Shown here: piece after piece, positions 9,701 to 18,207 of the stretch
Layout of the letters: each line of letters opens with the position of its first letter
Position numbering within the stretch: the stretch's first letter is position 1
Assembly: GCA_964522525.1 (NCBI GenBank)
Contig: CAZFWG010000002.1
Location: forward strand, 39,445 to 103,444
Direction of reading: 5' to 3'
DNA: 64,000 nucleotides
Origin: CAYUYV01 sp964522525
GTDB taxonomy: Bacteria > Pseudomonadota > Alphaproteobacteria > JAJFIK01
The notes under the pieces: generated by a model
What the model saw: only the letters and a program-made list of their open reading frames with translations
What the model was told of the DNA's origin: nothing
Databases searched by the model: none
Position numbers and translations under genes: made by a program

Positions 9701-9922
9701 GATCCCGCTGATCCGGTCCTCAAGGAGCTGGGTGATCCGGGTATCAATGATATCGGCCGAAGCGCCGCGATATTCCGTGCTGATCCCGACAATGGGCGGG
9801 TCGATATCGGGCAGTTCCCGCAGGGGAAGGGTCTGGAACGACAAAATGCCGATGGCCACCAGAAGGATGCTGAGCACCATGGCCAGCACAGGGCGTTTGA
9901 CCGACACGTCCGACAACAGCAT
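6785..9922 (-). CDS. RND efflux transporter permease (AcrB/MexF-like)
   Basis: A 1045-aa inner-membrane proton/drug antiporter of normal length, with the internal duplication of the RND family. N-terminal LSDVSVKRPVLAMVL is typical. TM4 carries the proton-relay pair in LVVDDSIVVLENV, and TM10 has the conserved Lys in LAAKNGILIVEFANQLRD. Two large periplasmic loops follow TM1 and TM7. It forms an operon with the upstream adaptor gene (50-nt gap). No outer-membrane channel gene is adjacent, so it presumably uses a TolC-type channel encoded elsewhere. The exported substrate cannot be predicted. Confidence 0.93.
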   Translation of the reverse strand: MLLSDVSVKRPVLAMVLSILLVAIGILSFQTLPLRELPDIDPPIVGISTEYRGASADIIDTRITQLLEDRISGIEGIEEIESSSLDGRSDITITFSLTRNIDDAANDVRSAIARAVDDLPEEADPPEVAKVDADARAIMWFNLASETMNRLELTDFAERFIVDRLSVVEGVARVIIGGAQRYAMRIWIDRAQLAARDLTVADVEAVLRQENVELPAGRIESADRQFTVRVDRAFQTPEQFADIVLAKGDDGYLIRLSDVARVERGAAERRSDFHGNGIPMVGLGIVRQSTANTLDVALAARAEIERIRANLPEGTGIFNSFDSSVFIEAAVNEVYRTLAIAVGLVVLVIYLFLGSARAAFIPAVTVPVSLVATFIILGIAGLSINLLTLLALVLSIGLVVDDSIVVLENVQRRVDMGEPRLVAAFRGARQVAFAVLATTLVLISVFLPIAFLTGNIGRLFSELAVAIAAAVAFSSFVALTLSAMMCSKLLVPGATQTGIAKTVATVMGGLTKAYTSSLETLLPRPGVVALALLFIVGAAYGLFRAVPNELAPSEDRGSFFIQIRGPEGGSFANTLVTMRKVEQILLPYVENGEANRVLMRTPGSFGGGEEFNTGIGIVVMTLWNERERDGITILNEVRRKLSEIPDAQITPIMRQGFGRGSGGQPVQFVIGGSNYEELAIWRDIMLEKIADFPGMVNVDTDLLETQPQLKVRIDVARAADLGVSVAEIGGALETMLGGRRVTTYLSDGEEYDVIIQGIEADQRQPDDLTNIFVRSARSGQLIPLSNLVSFDEIADPARLNRYNRLRAVTITANLTDDTTLGEALAYLERTARDHLPAVAQIDYKGQSREFKQSSASLAFTFGMALVIVFLVLAAQFESFVHPFVIMLTVPVAVAGGFYGLFMIGSSLNIYSQIGMIILVGLAAKNGILIVEFANQLRDAGLDVAQAVRRAAETRFRPIVMTGLSTAFGAIPLVIASGAGAASRITIGIVIVSGVAFATLLTLFVVPVFYQALARFTRPPGYVARELEAWEDQARRQGEPQIPVEH

Positions 9923-9972
9923 GGAAGATCCTCAGCCCTTAGACATTTCACCACACGGCTTGCATTCAGACC

Positions 9973-11067
9973 TCAAGGCCCGGCAATCTCGTCCATGATC
10001 CGCACCGGCGCTCCGACGCGAATACGGTTCGTACCCGCCACCACGATGCGATCCCCGACCTCGAGACCCGAGATCACTTCGACGGCCCCGGGCCGCCGCG
10101 TGCCGATTTCGATCTGAACCCGGTCGACGGCCCTTTCGCCGTCTTTCACGGGCACATTCTCGTTCAGGCGGAAGACAAAGACCCGCGTATCCAGGGGCAC
10201 GATGGCGGTCTCCGGCACCATCATCGAGGTCCGGCGGTTCTTGATGATTTCCACCCGCAACAACATGCCCGGCCGCAGACGGGCATCCGGATTGGGGATG
10301 ATCGCCCGGGCAACGACGGCGCGCGTGACAGGATCGATCCGCGTATCGACGGCCGTGATCTCTCCCTTAAAGGGTTCGTCGGGATAGGCGTCGCTGATGG
10401 CCTTGATGGTCAACCCCTTCGCCACCGCCGAGAAGAATGTTTCGGGGACGGAGAAATCGAGCTTGACCGGATCGATGTCATCCAGGGTGGTGATGACCGT
10501 GCCCGGCGTTACCAGGGTCCCGGGACTGACGGAGCGCAGACCCAGGATGCCCTTGAAGGGCGCGCGCACCAGAAGATCCGCGAGGCGCGCCTCGATGGCC
10601 CGCACCCGGGCCCGGGCCTGATTGCGCACCGACAAGGCCGTATCGAGACGGGACTGGGTGGCATTTCCCCGGCGCACGAGATCGACGGCGCGTTCATATT
10701 GCTGCTCAGCCTCGACGAGGGTGGCCCTTGCCTCTTCCAACTCGGCCGCCTCTTCCTTGCCGGTGAGCTCCACGAGGATGTCCCCTTCCTCGACCACCTG
10801 CCCGTCCTGAAATTTGATGGCGCTGACGGTTTCGGTCACCTGGGCCGTGATGGTCACGGATTCATTGGCGAGGGCCGTGCCCAGGGCCTCGATCCGATCG
10901 AAAAACTCCGTGGTGCTGACGGCCGCCACGCGCACCGGCACCGCCATCCGGCCGTTCCGGCCTTCTTTCCCGCTGAGGCTGAGGAACCGCAAACCCGCAA
11001 GGGCGGCCGCCGCGAGAACGATCAGACAGACCACGATGAGGAAAGTATTGCGGCTGGATCCAGGCAT
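9973..11067 (-). CDS. RND efflux periplasmic adaptor subunit (membrane fusion protein)
   Basis: The N-terminal membrane anchor (FLIVVCLIVLAAAALAGLRF) is followed by a barrel-sandwich/lipoyl half (IKFQDGQVVEEGDILVEL), a coiled-coil hairpin (EEAELEEARATLVEAEQQYERAVDL), the second lipoyl half (VRAPFKGILGLRSVSPGTLVTPG) and a beta-barrel. This is the MFP order. The ATG at 11067 is chosen over that at 11073 because AAGGG lies 6 nt upstream of it but directly abuts the earlier ATG. The protein is 364 aa, normal for the family. It is the first gene of the operon with the RND permease. A 312-nt region separates it from the divergent phytochrome gene. Confidence 0.9.
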   Translation of the reverse strand: MPGSSRNTFLIVVCLIVLAAAALAGLRFLSLSGKEGRNGRMAVPVRVAAVSTTEFFDRIEALGTALANESVTITAQVTETVSAIKFQDGQVVEEGDILVELTGKEEAAELEEARATLVEAEQQYERAVDLVRRGNATQSRLDTALSVRNQARARVRAIEARLADLLVRAPFKGILGLRSVSPGTLVTPGTVITTLDDIDPVKLDFSVPETFFSAVAKGLTIKAISDAYPDEPFKGEITAVDTRIDPVTRAVVARAIIPNPDARLRPGMLLRVEIIKNRRTSMMVPETAIVPLDTRVFVFRLNENVPVKDGERAVDRVQIEIGTRRPGAVEVISGLEVGDRIVVAGTNRIRVGAPVRIMDEIAGP

Positions 11068-11379
11068 GATCATCCCTTGCTGGCTTGAGGAGCCTTTGTG
11101 GTTTGAGGGGGCGCATTAGCGCGAGCGTCACAAGCATGCCTCGCGCCTGCTTGTCACATTGGGGAAGCCGCAGTTTCGTTTCCCATTACGAAAGACCGTT
11201 ACCATCGGATCTTGGGGCGACCCGATGTTTTACACAAATGGCCACGACACTTCCGGCTTCAATCCGACTAAGGCATAGGGTGTAGATCAAAATATCGTCG
11301 AGCCAAAGCAGGGGACACACACTCAAAGAATGAAAAGTCCTTTGATTTTCTCTTTTGTGGCGGGCATCTTGAACCATGG
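11068..11379. other. Intergenic region between divergent RND adaptor and bacteriophytochrome genes
   Basis: These 312 nt must hold both divergent promoters. The half nearest the phytochrome gene is relatively AT-rich. I found no convincing -35/-10 pair, no TetR- or MerR-like palindrome and no conserved RNA element. Confidence 0.5.
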
Positions 11380-13743
11380 ATGCACAAAGAGAGTATAAGC
11401 GAGAGCTCAGCTTTAGGTTTGAACCGGCTGATTGCACATCCTAATGGTGAATTCGTGACCGACCCCGCCCCCGCCTTCTCCGTCTGTGACCGGGAACCGA
11501 TCCACCTGATCGGCGGCATCCAGCCCCATGGGGCGCTCATCGCCACGGACAGCGCGAGCCTGACGATCACCCATGCGAGCGCGAATTGCGGCACCATCCT
11601 CGGCATTCCGCCCTCCAAGCTGATCGGCATGGATCTCGAGGCCTTGCTCGGCAAACGCCAGATGGCGATGTTCGCAAGTCTGGTGCGTCACCCCATGGAC
11701 CCGGACATCTACAAGCCCTGGCCCTGCGAGGTGCGCCGTCCCAAGGGCCCCGGTCTTCCCTTCATGGCCCTTGCCCATGACTATAACGGCAAGACAATTA
11801 TCGAGTTCTTCAAGCAGCAAGGCGAGGACGTCAATCCGACGCTGATCACCCGTCAGCGTCATGACATTCTCGATGCGATCCGGGGCTGCCGGGACGTCAA
11901 AGATCTGTGTGCTGCCGTCGTTCAGACGATCCGACAGTTCACGGGCTTTGACCGGGCGATGATCTACCGCTTTCATCCGGACATGCATGGTGAGGTGATC
12001 GCGGAAGACACCGATCTGCCTGAGCGGTATCTCCACCTCCACTATCCGGCGAGCGATATTCCCGCCCAGGCGCGCGCAGCTTATACCCGCAATCTGAGCC
12101 GGTGCATCTGCGACGTCAACGCCTCCGCGGTCGCCATCGAACCCCTCAGCGACGCGCAAAGCGACGTTCCACTCGATCTCACCTTTGCCAAATTGCGGGC
12201 CGTCTCGCCGGTGCATCTCGACTATATGCGGAACATGGGCACCGCCGCGAGCATGTCCATCTCCATCATCGTTGACGGCGGCCTGTGGGGGCTGATCGCG
12301 TGCCACCATCAAACGCCCCATTTCGTGCCTTCGGAAGTCCTGGCCTTCAGCGAACTGATCGGCAAGATTGTTGCTGCACAAATCATCAATCTACAGATGA
12401 ATGAGAAACTGGCGCGGCTTGTCGAGACCGAGAGCATCGTCAACACGCTGAACCGCGAGCAACCCGGCAATGCGGTGGCCCTCAGCATTGACCGGGCGGC
12501 CCCGAAGATCTGCGATCTTCTCGAGGCCACCGGGCTCATTGGCCGAATCGGCGGCAAACGCGTGGCCCACAATGCCAGTGCGGAGTTGAACGCCGACGGG
12601 CTCGCCCGCCGGACGATCCACAAGTCCCACGCGACGCCCCTGATCGATATCAAGGACGAGATCATCCGGGCCCAGGACAATCCGGACGAATGCCGTGGCG
12701 GGATCTATCTTCCGCTTGCCGATGATGGGTCGGACTATATGTTGGTCTTCCGCAATGCCTATGCCTCCACCGTGAAGTGGGCCGGCGATCCCACGACAAA
12801 AGTATCCCGCACCAATCCCGATGGTTCCCAGCGGCTGGGGCCGCGGGAATCCTTCGCGATCTGGACGGAAACGGTGGAGGGGCAATGCGCGTCCTTCGAC
12901 AAGGACTTCGTGGATGTCGCCGAAAGGCTGCGTCAGGTCATCGTCGCGCGGCAGGCCCTGGAGCGGGAGGCCCAGGCCCGTCTGGCCATGGAAGCGGTGA
13001 CCGCCCAGCGCGATCAGTTGCGCCAGCAACTTGTGCAGGGCTCACGCCTCATGGCCATGGCGGAAATGGCGAGCTCCATCAGCCATGAGCTCAACCAACC
13101 CCTCACGGCCGTGATCAATTTTGCGGAGACGTGCCGCCTTCTGCTCGACAGTCCGAATGAGGACTTCAATCGCGAGTCGGCCCGCTCCCTGGTCGAGAAC
13201 ATGGTTAGCCAGTCCCGGCGGGCCGGGGAGATCGTCCATCGGATGCGCGCCCTGGCGAAACGCAAGCGCGCCGACATGGATCCGTTCGATATTGTTTCCC
13301 TCCTGAAGGAAACCGTGAACCTGTCGGTGCCGATTTCCCAGTCGGATCAGATATCCGTCTCCTGGTCCATCGAACGCAATCTGCCCATGGTCCTTGCTGA
13401 CCAGCTCCAGATTTCCCAGGTCATTTTCAACTTGGTGCGCAACGCCGCCGAAGCGCTTCAGAGCGCGCGCGAAAAGAGGATCCGGATCAATGTCCGCTGC
13501 GACGGCAATGATATGGTTGCTGTACGCATCGCCGACACGGGCGACGGCATCGATCCGAGTGTGCGGGAAAGACTGTTCGATCCGTTCGTATCTACGAAGG
13601 AAATGGGCATGGGGTTGGGCCTGGCGTTGAGCCTCTCCATCATTGAGGCCAATGCGGGCCATCTGAGCGTGGACGCCAACGAGGAAGACACCTGCTTCCT
13701 CTTTACCCTGCCGATTTATGAAGAAAAAAGTCATCCGGCATGA
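11380..13743 (+). CDS. bphP: Bacteriophytochrome sensor histidine kinase
   Basis: A 787-aa red/far-red photoreceptor kinase. PAS: Cys36 in SVCDREPIHLIGG is the expected biliverdin-attachment Cys. GAF: PASDIP (223-228, with Asp226), His279 in AVSPVHLDYMRNMG and HH at 309-310 are the chromophore-pocket residues. PHY: the tongue motif PRESFAIWTE (489-498). The kinase part has a HisKA of NtrB/FixL style (ISHELNQPLTAV, phospho-His569), the N box NLVRNAAEAL, ADTGDGI and a GMGLGL lid. The ribosome site at ATG 11380 is weak; an in-frame GTG at 11455 would still keep the Cys. It overlaps the response regulator by 4 nt. No haem oxygenase gene to make biliverdin is in the window. Confidence 0.93.
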   Translation: MHKESISESSALGLNRLIAHPNGEFVTDPAPAFSVCDREPIHLIGGIQPHGALIATDSASLTITHASANCGTILGIPPSKLIGMDLEALLGKRQMAMFASLVRHPMDPDIYKPWPCEVRRPKGPGLPFMALAHDYNGKTIIEFFKQQGEDVNPTLITRQRHDILDAIRGCRDVKDLCAAVVQTIRQFTGFDRAMIYRFHPDMHGEVIAEDTDLPERYLHLHYPASDIPAQARAAYTRNLSRCICDVNASAVAIEPLSDAQSDVPLDLTFAKLRAVSPVHLDYMRNMGTAASMSISIIVDGGLWGLIACHHQTPHFVPSEVLAFSELIGKIVAAQIINLQMNEKLARLVETESIVNTLNREQPGNAVALSIDRAAPKICDLLEATGLIGRIGGKRVAHNASAELNADGLARRTIHKSHATPLIDIKDEIIRAQDNPDECRGGIYLPLADDGSDYMLVFRNAYASTVKWAGDPTTKVSRTNPDGSQRLGPRESFAIWTETVEGQCASFDKDFVDVAERLRQVIVARQALEREAQARLAMEAVTAQRDQLRQQLVQGSRLMAMAEMASSISHELNQPLTAVINFAETCRLLLDSPNEDFNRESARSLVENMVSQSRRAGEIVHRMRALAKRKRADMDPFDIVSLLKETVNLSVPISQSDQISVSWSIERNLPMVLADQLQISQVIFNLVRNAAEALQSAREKRIRINVRCDGNDMVAVRIADTGDGIDPSVRERLFDPFVSTKEMGMGLGLALSLSIIEANAGHLSVDANEEDTCFLFTLPIYEEKSHPA

Positions 13744-14123
13744 AACTTCATTTTCCCATCGTGATTGTCGATGATGACGAGGCGGTTCGCGGGTCCCTTG
13801 AGACCTTGCTCGTGGCCCATGGCAATACGGTCCGGACCTACGGGTCGGGCGCCAGCTTCCTCGGCCGGGAATTCGGCGATGAACTTTTTTCCGTCCTGCT
13901 TGATATTCGGATGGAAGGCATGAACGGCTTCACGGTGCAAAGAAGCATCGAGCGTTTTGCCCGGCCGATCCCCGTGATCTTCATGACGGCGCACCAGATC
14001 GAGGAAGCCCGGCTCAGACAGAACACCGGCTCGGAACCGATCATGACGCTCATCAAACCCTTCACGCCCGAGCAGCTGTTCACGGCCCTGAACAAGGCCG
14101 ACGGGTTGTTGCGCATTTCCTAG
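13740..14123 (+). CDS. Single-domain response regulator (receiver only)
   Basis: A 127-aa CheY-like receiver with an acidic cluster DDD (11-13), phospho-acceptor Asp55 in LLDIRMEGMNG, Thr83 in FMTA and Lys106 in IKPF. The sequence style (GSGASFLG, PVIFMTAH) is closest to FixJ-family receivers, but no DNA-binding domain follows and the stop is clean. Its ATGA start overlaps the stop of the phytochrome kinase, so it is almost certainly the cognate partner. The output is probably protein-protein interaction or phosphorelay rather than direct transcription control. Confidence 0.92.
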   Translation: MKLHFPIVIVDDDEAVRGSLETLLVAHGNTVRTYGSGASFLGREFGDELFSVLLDIRMEGMNGFTVQRSIERFARPIPVIFMTAHQIEEARLRQNTGSEPIMTLIKPFTPEQLFTALNKADGLLRIS

Positions 14124-14277
14124 CGGAGCGATTCCAACGCTTGCGTCCCCCACCCTCCCCGCGCGGATCGCCTGCACGCAGCCCAGCACAGATGACCTTT
14201 GACGACCCACATCCCCTTCGTCACAGTGCCGTCACGCCCTGCTTTTAGTCTGTCAACGCAACAAGGGAGGCGGCGTG

Positions 14278-15246
14278 ATGCGGCATTACATGTTGTTAGG
14301 ATTTCTTGCTTTGGCGGCGTGCGGAGAAAGCGACGGTACGACCGAGAAAGCCGGAAAGCACGGCAATCCACGCCTCAGCGGGACCCTCCTCCTGGAGAGC
14401 AACGAGCCGCTCGAAACCGAACGCCTGATTCGCCTGGACCTCGCGACCGGCCGCTACACGGTCGAAGTGGATGGGGTGGAGGGACGCAGCGCCAGTGCGC
14501 GAATCGTCTTTGTCCAACGCTGCGGGGACCGGGGCACGGGTGAACGTCTGGCCATTGCCGATGGCGATGGTTTCGTGAACCCTGCCTCGCCTTGCGAGAA
14601 CGACAAGCTCACGACCAATTTCCACAGCACCGCGATCAGCAAGGACGGGAAACGGATTGCCGCCGTCGATACCATGATCGTCCCGGACGCCAAACCTGGC
14701 GCAAGCGCGCTGCGCAACTGGGCCCGAAAAGCGGACGCCCAACAGGGCGTGCGGGTCTACACGGCGACCGGCGACCTGCTCGCGACGTTCACCGGCTATG
14801 TCGCGCCGGCCTGGACCCGGAAAGGGCGTCTGATCATGGCCGGCACGGGAGAGAGCGGTGAAGCGCCCCACGGCATCTATGCCGCGACGCCGGACCTGAA
14901 ATCGGTGGCGCGCATCGATGACGGCCGACTGAACAACACGATCCGAGGTCTTGAGGGCCATCCCCAGGCCGACCGCGCCGCCTTCATCTACAACAACCAG
15001 CTCTGGGAAATCGATCTGACCTCGGGCGCGCCCCAGCGACGCCTTGCCTTCGACTTCCCGCTAGCCTATGCGGCTTATTCCCCCGACGGAAAAAAGCTGG
15101 CCTTCGTGGTTCAGGACCCCTTGGATGAGGGTACGAAACGCGCAGGCGACGGGGTTTATTTTGTTCATGTCCTGGACGGCGACACGGTATTGGACGTGCC
15201 CATCGATTTCATTCCCGGCGGTCCCCTCACCTGGATTTCGGAGTAG
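14278..15246 (+). CDS. Lipoprotein with predicted TolB-like beta-propeller
   Basis: The 322-aa protein has a lipoprotein signal (MLLGFLALAAC) with ATG 14278 placed 7 nt after AGGGAGG; a GTG at 14275 is also possible. The mature part contains repeating propeller-like units: STAISKDGKRIAAVDTM, APAWTRKGRLIMAGTG, GHPQADRAAFIYNNQLWEID, AAYSPDGKKLAFVVQDP. These resemble TolB/WD40-like PD40 repeats. Function unknown; probably anchored facing the periplasm. It stands alone between the phytochrome operon and a convergent TetR gene. Confidence 0.65.
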   Translation: MRHYMLLGFLALAACGESDGTTEKAGKHGNPRLSGTLLLESNEPLETERLIRLDLATGRYTVEVDGVEGRSASARIVFVQRCGDRGTGERLAIADGDGFVNPASPCENDKLTTNFHSTAISKDGKRIAAVDTMIVPDAKPGASALRNWARKADAQQGVRVYTATGDLLATFTGYVAPAWTRKGRLIMAGTGESGEAPHGIYAATPDLKSVARIDDGRLNNTIRGLEGHPQADRAAFIYNNQLWEIDLTSGAPQRRLAFDFPLAYAAYSPDGKKLAFVVQDPLDEGTKRAGDGVYFVHVLDGDTVLDVPIDFIPGGPLTWISE

Positions 15247-15309
15247 CCGCTTTCTCCCCATAGGACAGGAGAAGATCAGCGTTCCGGTATCCAGCCCGGC
15301 TTGATCCGT

Positions 15310-15957
15310 TCAAGGCTTCAGGGCACGGACGATAAACTTGCGCAAGGTGGGGCCCATGCGCTGGCGCCCCTCCTCGTCCTGGGCGAGGGCCTGGGCCGTC
15401 TGATGCATCATGCCCATGATGGCGAAGCCGACGACTTCCAGATCATAGTCAGCCCAAATCTCGCCCCGTTCGACATGGCCTTTCAGGTCTTCCGCCCAAT
15501 GATGGGCCCAGCGCGCCATCAACATGGTGGAATGATCCGCATCTTTATCAATGACGCCCGGATCGCTGAGTGCGGCCGCAAGAACGCCCGGGTTGTGGGC
15601 ATGATATTCGAGCACGGAATCAATCACGGTCGTCACCCTGGCCTCAAGGTCATCGAGACCCTCGAGCCGTGACTTGATCAGGGCATCAACCTCCGCACAG
15701 GCCTCATCCACAAAGGCGAAGAAACAGGCCCGCTTGTCCGGAAAATGCAGATAGAACGTTCCGTGTCCCACATCTGCCGCGCGGGCGACATCCTGGGGGC
15801 GCGTATTGTGATAGCCCCGTTCGACGAACAAACGTCGGGCGGCATCCAGGAGACGGCGGCGGCTGTCCTGGCGGCGACGGCCAGAGCGCGCCGGCGGTTT
15901 GGGCGTTCCGTCGGGACCCTCTTTGGGGGGATCATCGGGGGTGCGGGATCTGGTCAT
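15310..15957 (-). CDS. TetR/AcrR family transcriptional regulator
   Basis: A 215-aa protein with a disordered basic N terminus of about 28 residues, then the TetR helix-turn-helix (RRLLDAARRLFVERGYHNTRPQDVARAADVGHGTFYLHFPDKRACFFAFV, about residues 34-83). The C-terminal helical ligand domain is typical in length. The class II aldolase gene lies upstream on the same strand (58-nt gap), so it may be co-transcribed with it. The ligand is unknown. Confidence 0.9.
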   Translation of the reverse strand: MTRSRTPDDPPKEGPDGTPKPPARSGRRRQDSRRRLLDAARRLFVERGYHNTRPQDVARAADVGHGTFYLHFPDKRACFFAFVDEACAEVDALIKSRLEGLDDLEARVTTVIDSVLEYHAHNPGVLAAALSDPGVIDKDADHSTMLMARWAHHWAEDLKGHVERGEIWADYDLEVVGFAIMGMMHQTAQALAQDEEGRQRMGPTLRKFIVRALKP

Positions 15958-16015
15958 GGGCGCATCGCCGTCCGATCCGGCCGTCCCTTCCTCGGGACGG
16001 TCCGGACGGAGCCGC

Positions 16016-16786
16016 CTAGGTCCGGTAGCTTGGATCGATGCGATTCAGTTTCCGGATCAATGCCGGCCACGCCAAATCCCCGGCGGGTCCGGAAAACAAG
16101 GGCTCCGCCTGTTTGGCGGTGCGTTCGGGCACGCCGTCCTCCGGGCGAATCCAGGCACTGCCCCCGGCCAGGGCGCGCACCTGAATGCTGCAGGCGCGCT
16201 CCAGATAGTAAATGGCCATGAAGGCATCTGCGCAGGTCTGCCCGACCGAGAGCGTGCCATGATTACGCAGGATCATGACCGGATTATTGCCGAGGTCATG
16301 GACAAGGCGCACGCGCTCGTCGAGGTCGAGCGCGACCCCCTCATAGTCGTGATACCCGATCCGGCCATAAAGGCTCATGGCGTGCTGGGACATGGGCAGG
16401 AGCCCCTGTTCCTGCGACGCGACGGCAACGCCATCATCTGTATGAAGATGAATGACGCAGCCCACATGGTGCATTTCCTCGTGGATGGCTCCGTGAATGA
16501 CGAAGCCCGCCTTATTGACCGAATAGTCCGTTTCCTGGATGACCGTGCCGTCCCGATCGACCTTGACGAGGGAGGAGGCCGTGATCTCCTCAAACAACAT
16601 GCCGAAGGGATTGATGAGGAAATGATCCTCCCGACCCGGCACGCGGGCCGAGATATGGGTATAGATCATGTCATCCCAGCCATGGAGCGCCACAAGCCTA
16701 TAGGTTGCGGCCAAGTCGACCCGCATGGCCCATTCCTCGGGTGAGACCTGATCCTCCAGTGACGCCGCCGGTGCAACCGAAACCAT
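16016..16786 (-). CDS. Class II aldolase/adducin family protein
   Basis: A 256-aa protein (ATG 16786, GGAGG 9 nt upstream) with the hallmarks of the L-fuculose-phosphate aldolase/adducin fold: YTHISARVPGREDHFLINP.G near residue 40, the metal-binding HLHTDDGVAVASQ, and the later His in ILRNHGTLSVGQT. Many members of this length in Proteobacteria have no proven substrate, so I do not assign one. It is followed on the same strand by a TetR regulator, which may control it. Confidence 0.87.
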   Translation of the reverse strand: MVSVAPAASLEDQVSPEEWAMRVDLAATYRLVALHGWDDMIYTHISARVPGREDHFLINPFGMLFEEITASSLVKVDRDGTVIQETDYSVNKAGFVIHGAIHEEMHHVGCVIHLHTDDGVAVASQEQGLLPMSQHAMSLYGRIGYHDYEGVALDLDERVRLVHDLGNNPVMILRNHGTLSVGQTCADAFMAIYYLERACSIQVRALAGGSAWIRPEDGVPERTAKQAEPLFSGPAGDLAWPALIRKLNRIDPSYRT

Positions 16787-16935
16787 GGCTTGAGACCTCC
16801 GTCCGTTTATTGTGCGCATGCAGCCGCCGCCATGCGCCCTTTATCGGGGGCGTTTTGCCAATTCCACCCCAGGTAAGGGATTAAGCTTGGCCTCCGCCCG
16901 CGCGGGTGTCAAACCGATGAACGTGCCAAAACGGT

Positions 16936-18036
16936 TTACTGGAGCGCAAGCGCCGCTTCGATCCGCGCCACCCGCGTCGCCGGCATCCAGGCCCGCCATG
17001 CTTCCGGATATTGCGCGAGGAACCACAAAGCGATCTCGCGATCCTCGATATCCTTGTTTTGATGCATGTGGAGAAGCACCGCCTGCACCTGCTCCTTGGT
17101 GGTCGAGTAGGCCGCCAGGAATTCCAACAGGGATCCGGCCCTCTCCTGGAATTTTGTATTCACGCCCACATGGACCTCGGTATCCGGATAGGCCGTGGCC
17201 ACGGTCGGTTCCTCGGCGGCGACGAACGCATCCCAGGTGGTCTGGTCGTAAGGCGGCTCTTCAAGGGCCACGAGATCAAAGCGGGCCGTGACAGGCGTCG
17301 GTTCCCAATAATAGGCGACGAAGGGCTCGCCCCTCGTGTAGTGGGCCTCGATGGCCGCGGCGAGCGCCGCCCCGGTGCCCGGCAGGAAGTTGGTAAACGC
17401 ATCATCAAGCCCGTAGACGGACAATTTCTTAGTATTGTTGATCTCGCACATCCATCCGAGGGAGCAATTGTAGAACCGCCCTTTCTGGGGGATTTCAGGG
17501 TCCCGGAACAGGCTCGCATAGGCTTTGAGGTCGGTGACGCTCTTCAGGTCCGGCGCGCTCGCCTCAATACCACGCTCGGCATCCCCTTCGACCATGTAGC
17601 GCGGGACGTACCAAGCCTGGGAGGCATCCGGCATGTTGATGCCAAGACTGGCCACCCGGCCGGCCTCAACCCCCTGGTCCCAAACCTCGGTCGCCCGGTC
17701 CATCCAGACCTCCATGGCGACATCGATGTCCCCCCGATTGAGACCGGTCAGAAGCGGGATCGTGGACCCGGGCAGATCATCGGTTTGGCAGTCATAGGCC
17801 GTTTCGAGGACGAAACGGGCCATGGCCGTGTGGAAGCGGGCACTTTCCCAGTTGAAGGCGCCGAAAATCACAGGCCGGTCGATCGGGCATTCCGAAGGCG
17901 CCTGGGGTTCCTGGCTGCAGCCCGCCGCGGCGCCGGCCGCCAGGACCAGAAGACCCAGGGCAAGGAGGGGCCGACGTCCGTTTTGCCGCTTCAAAGCCCC
18001 TGTCTTGCTCCCCATTTCCCGATTCCGAGCGTCCAT
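16936..18036 (-). CDS. Glycine betaine/choline-type ABC transporter substrate-binding lipoprotein (OpuAC/ProX family)
   Basis: A 366-aa binding protein with a lipobox (AAGAAAGCS) after a 40-residue signal. The body matches the OpuAC family: IFGAFNWESARFHTAMARFVLE, DDLPGSTIPLLTGLNRGDIDVAMEVW, VAYYWEPTPVTARFDLVALEEP, and a C-terminal QAVLLHMHQNKDIEDREIALWFL. The Trp/Tyr-rich pocket fits a quaternary amine ligand. The start at 18036 has AAGGAG 8 nt upstream. No permease or ATPase gene is adjacent on either side, so it is an orphan binding protein here. Confidence 0.85.
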   Translation of the reverse strand: MDARNREMGSKTGALKRQNGRRPLLALGLLVLAAGAAAGCSQEPQAPSECPIDRPVIFGAFNWESARFHTAMARFVLETAYDCQTDDLPGSTIPLLTGLNRGDIDVAMEVWMDRATEVWDQGVEAGRVASLGINMPDASQAWYVPRYMVEGDAERGIEASAPDLKSVTDLKAYASLFRDPEIPQKGRFYNCSLGWMCEINNTKKLSVYGLDDAFTNFLPGTGAALAAAIEAHYTRGEPFVAYYWEPTPVTARFDLVALEEPPYDQTTWDAFVAAEEPTVATAYPDTEVHVGVNTKFQERAGSLLEFLAAYSTTKEQVQAVLLHMHQNKDIEDREIALWFLAQYPEAWRAWMPATRVARIEAALALQ

Positions 18037-18207
18037 CCTGGCGTCTCCTTTTGACAGGGGTCATGGCGCGCCGGAGACGCCCGTGATTTAAAGGAAATTA
18101 GCGATTTCTCCGGCCTCTTGGCGCGTCCCCCGGGCCACGACACTATGGAGTGAGTGCCCAAGCTGCACAAGCAACGCCCCCGTCCCTTGTTTAAGGACCC
18201 GTCCTCC

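Noticed and set aside
14278..15246. Peptidase or dehydrogenase assignment for the propeller lipoprotein
   Set aside because: Only PD40-like propeller strands are visible; no catalytic triad or cofactor motif supports an enzymatic call.
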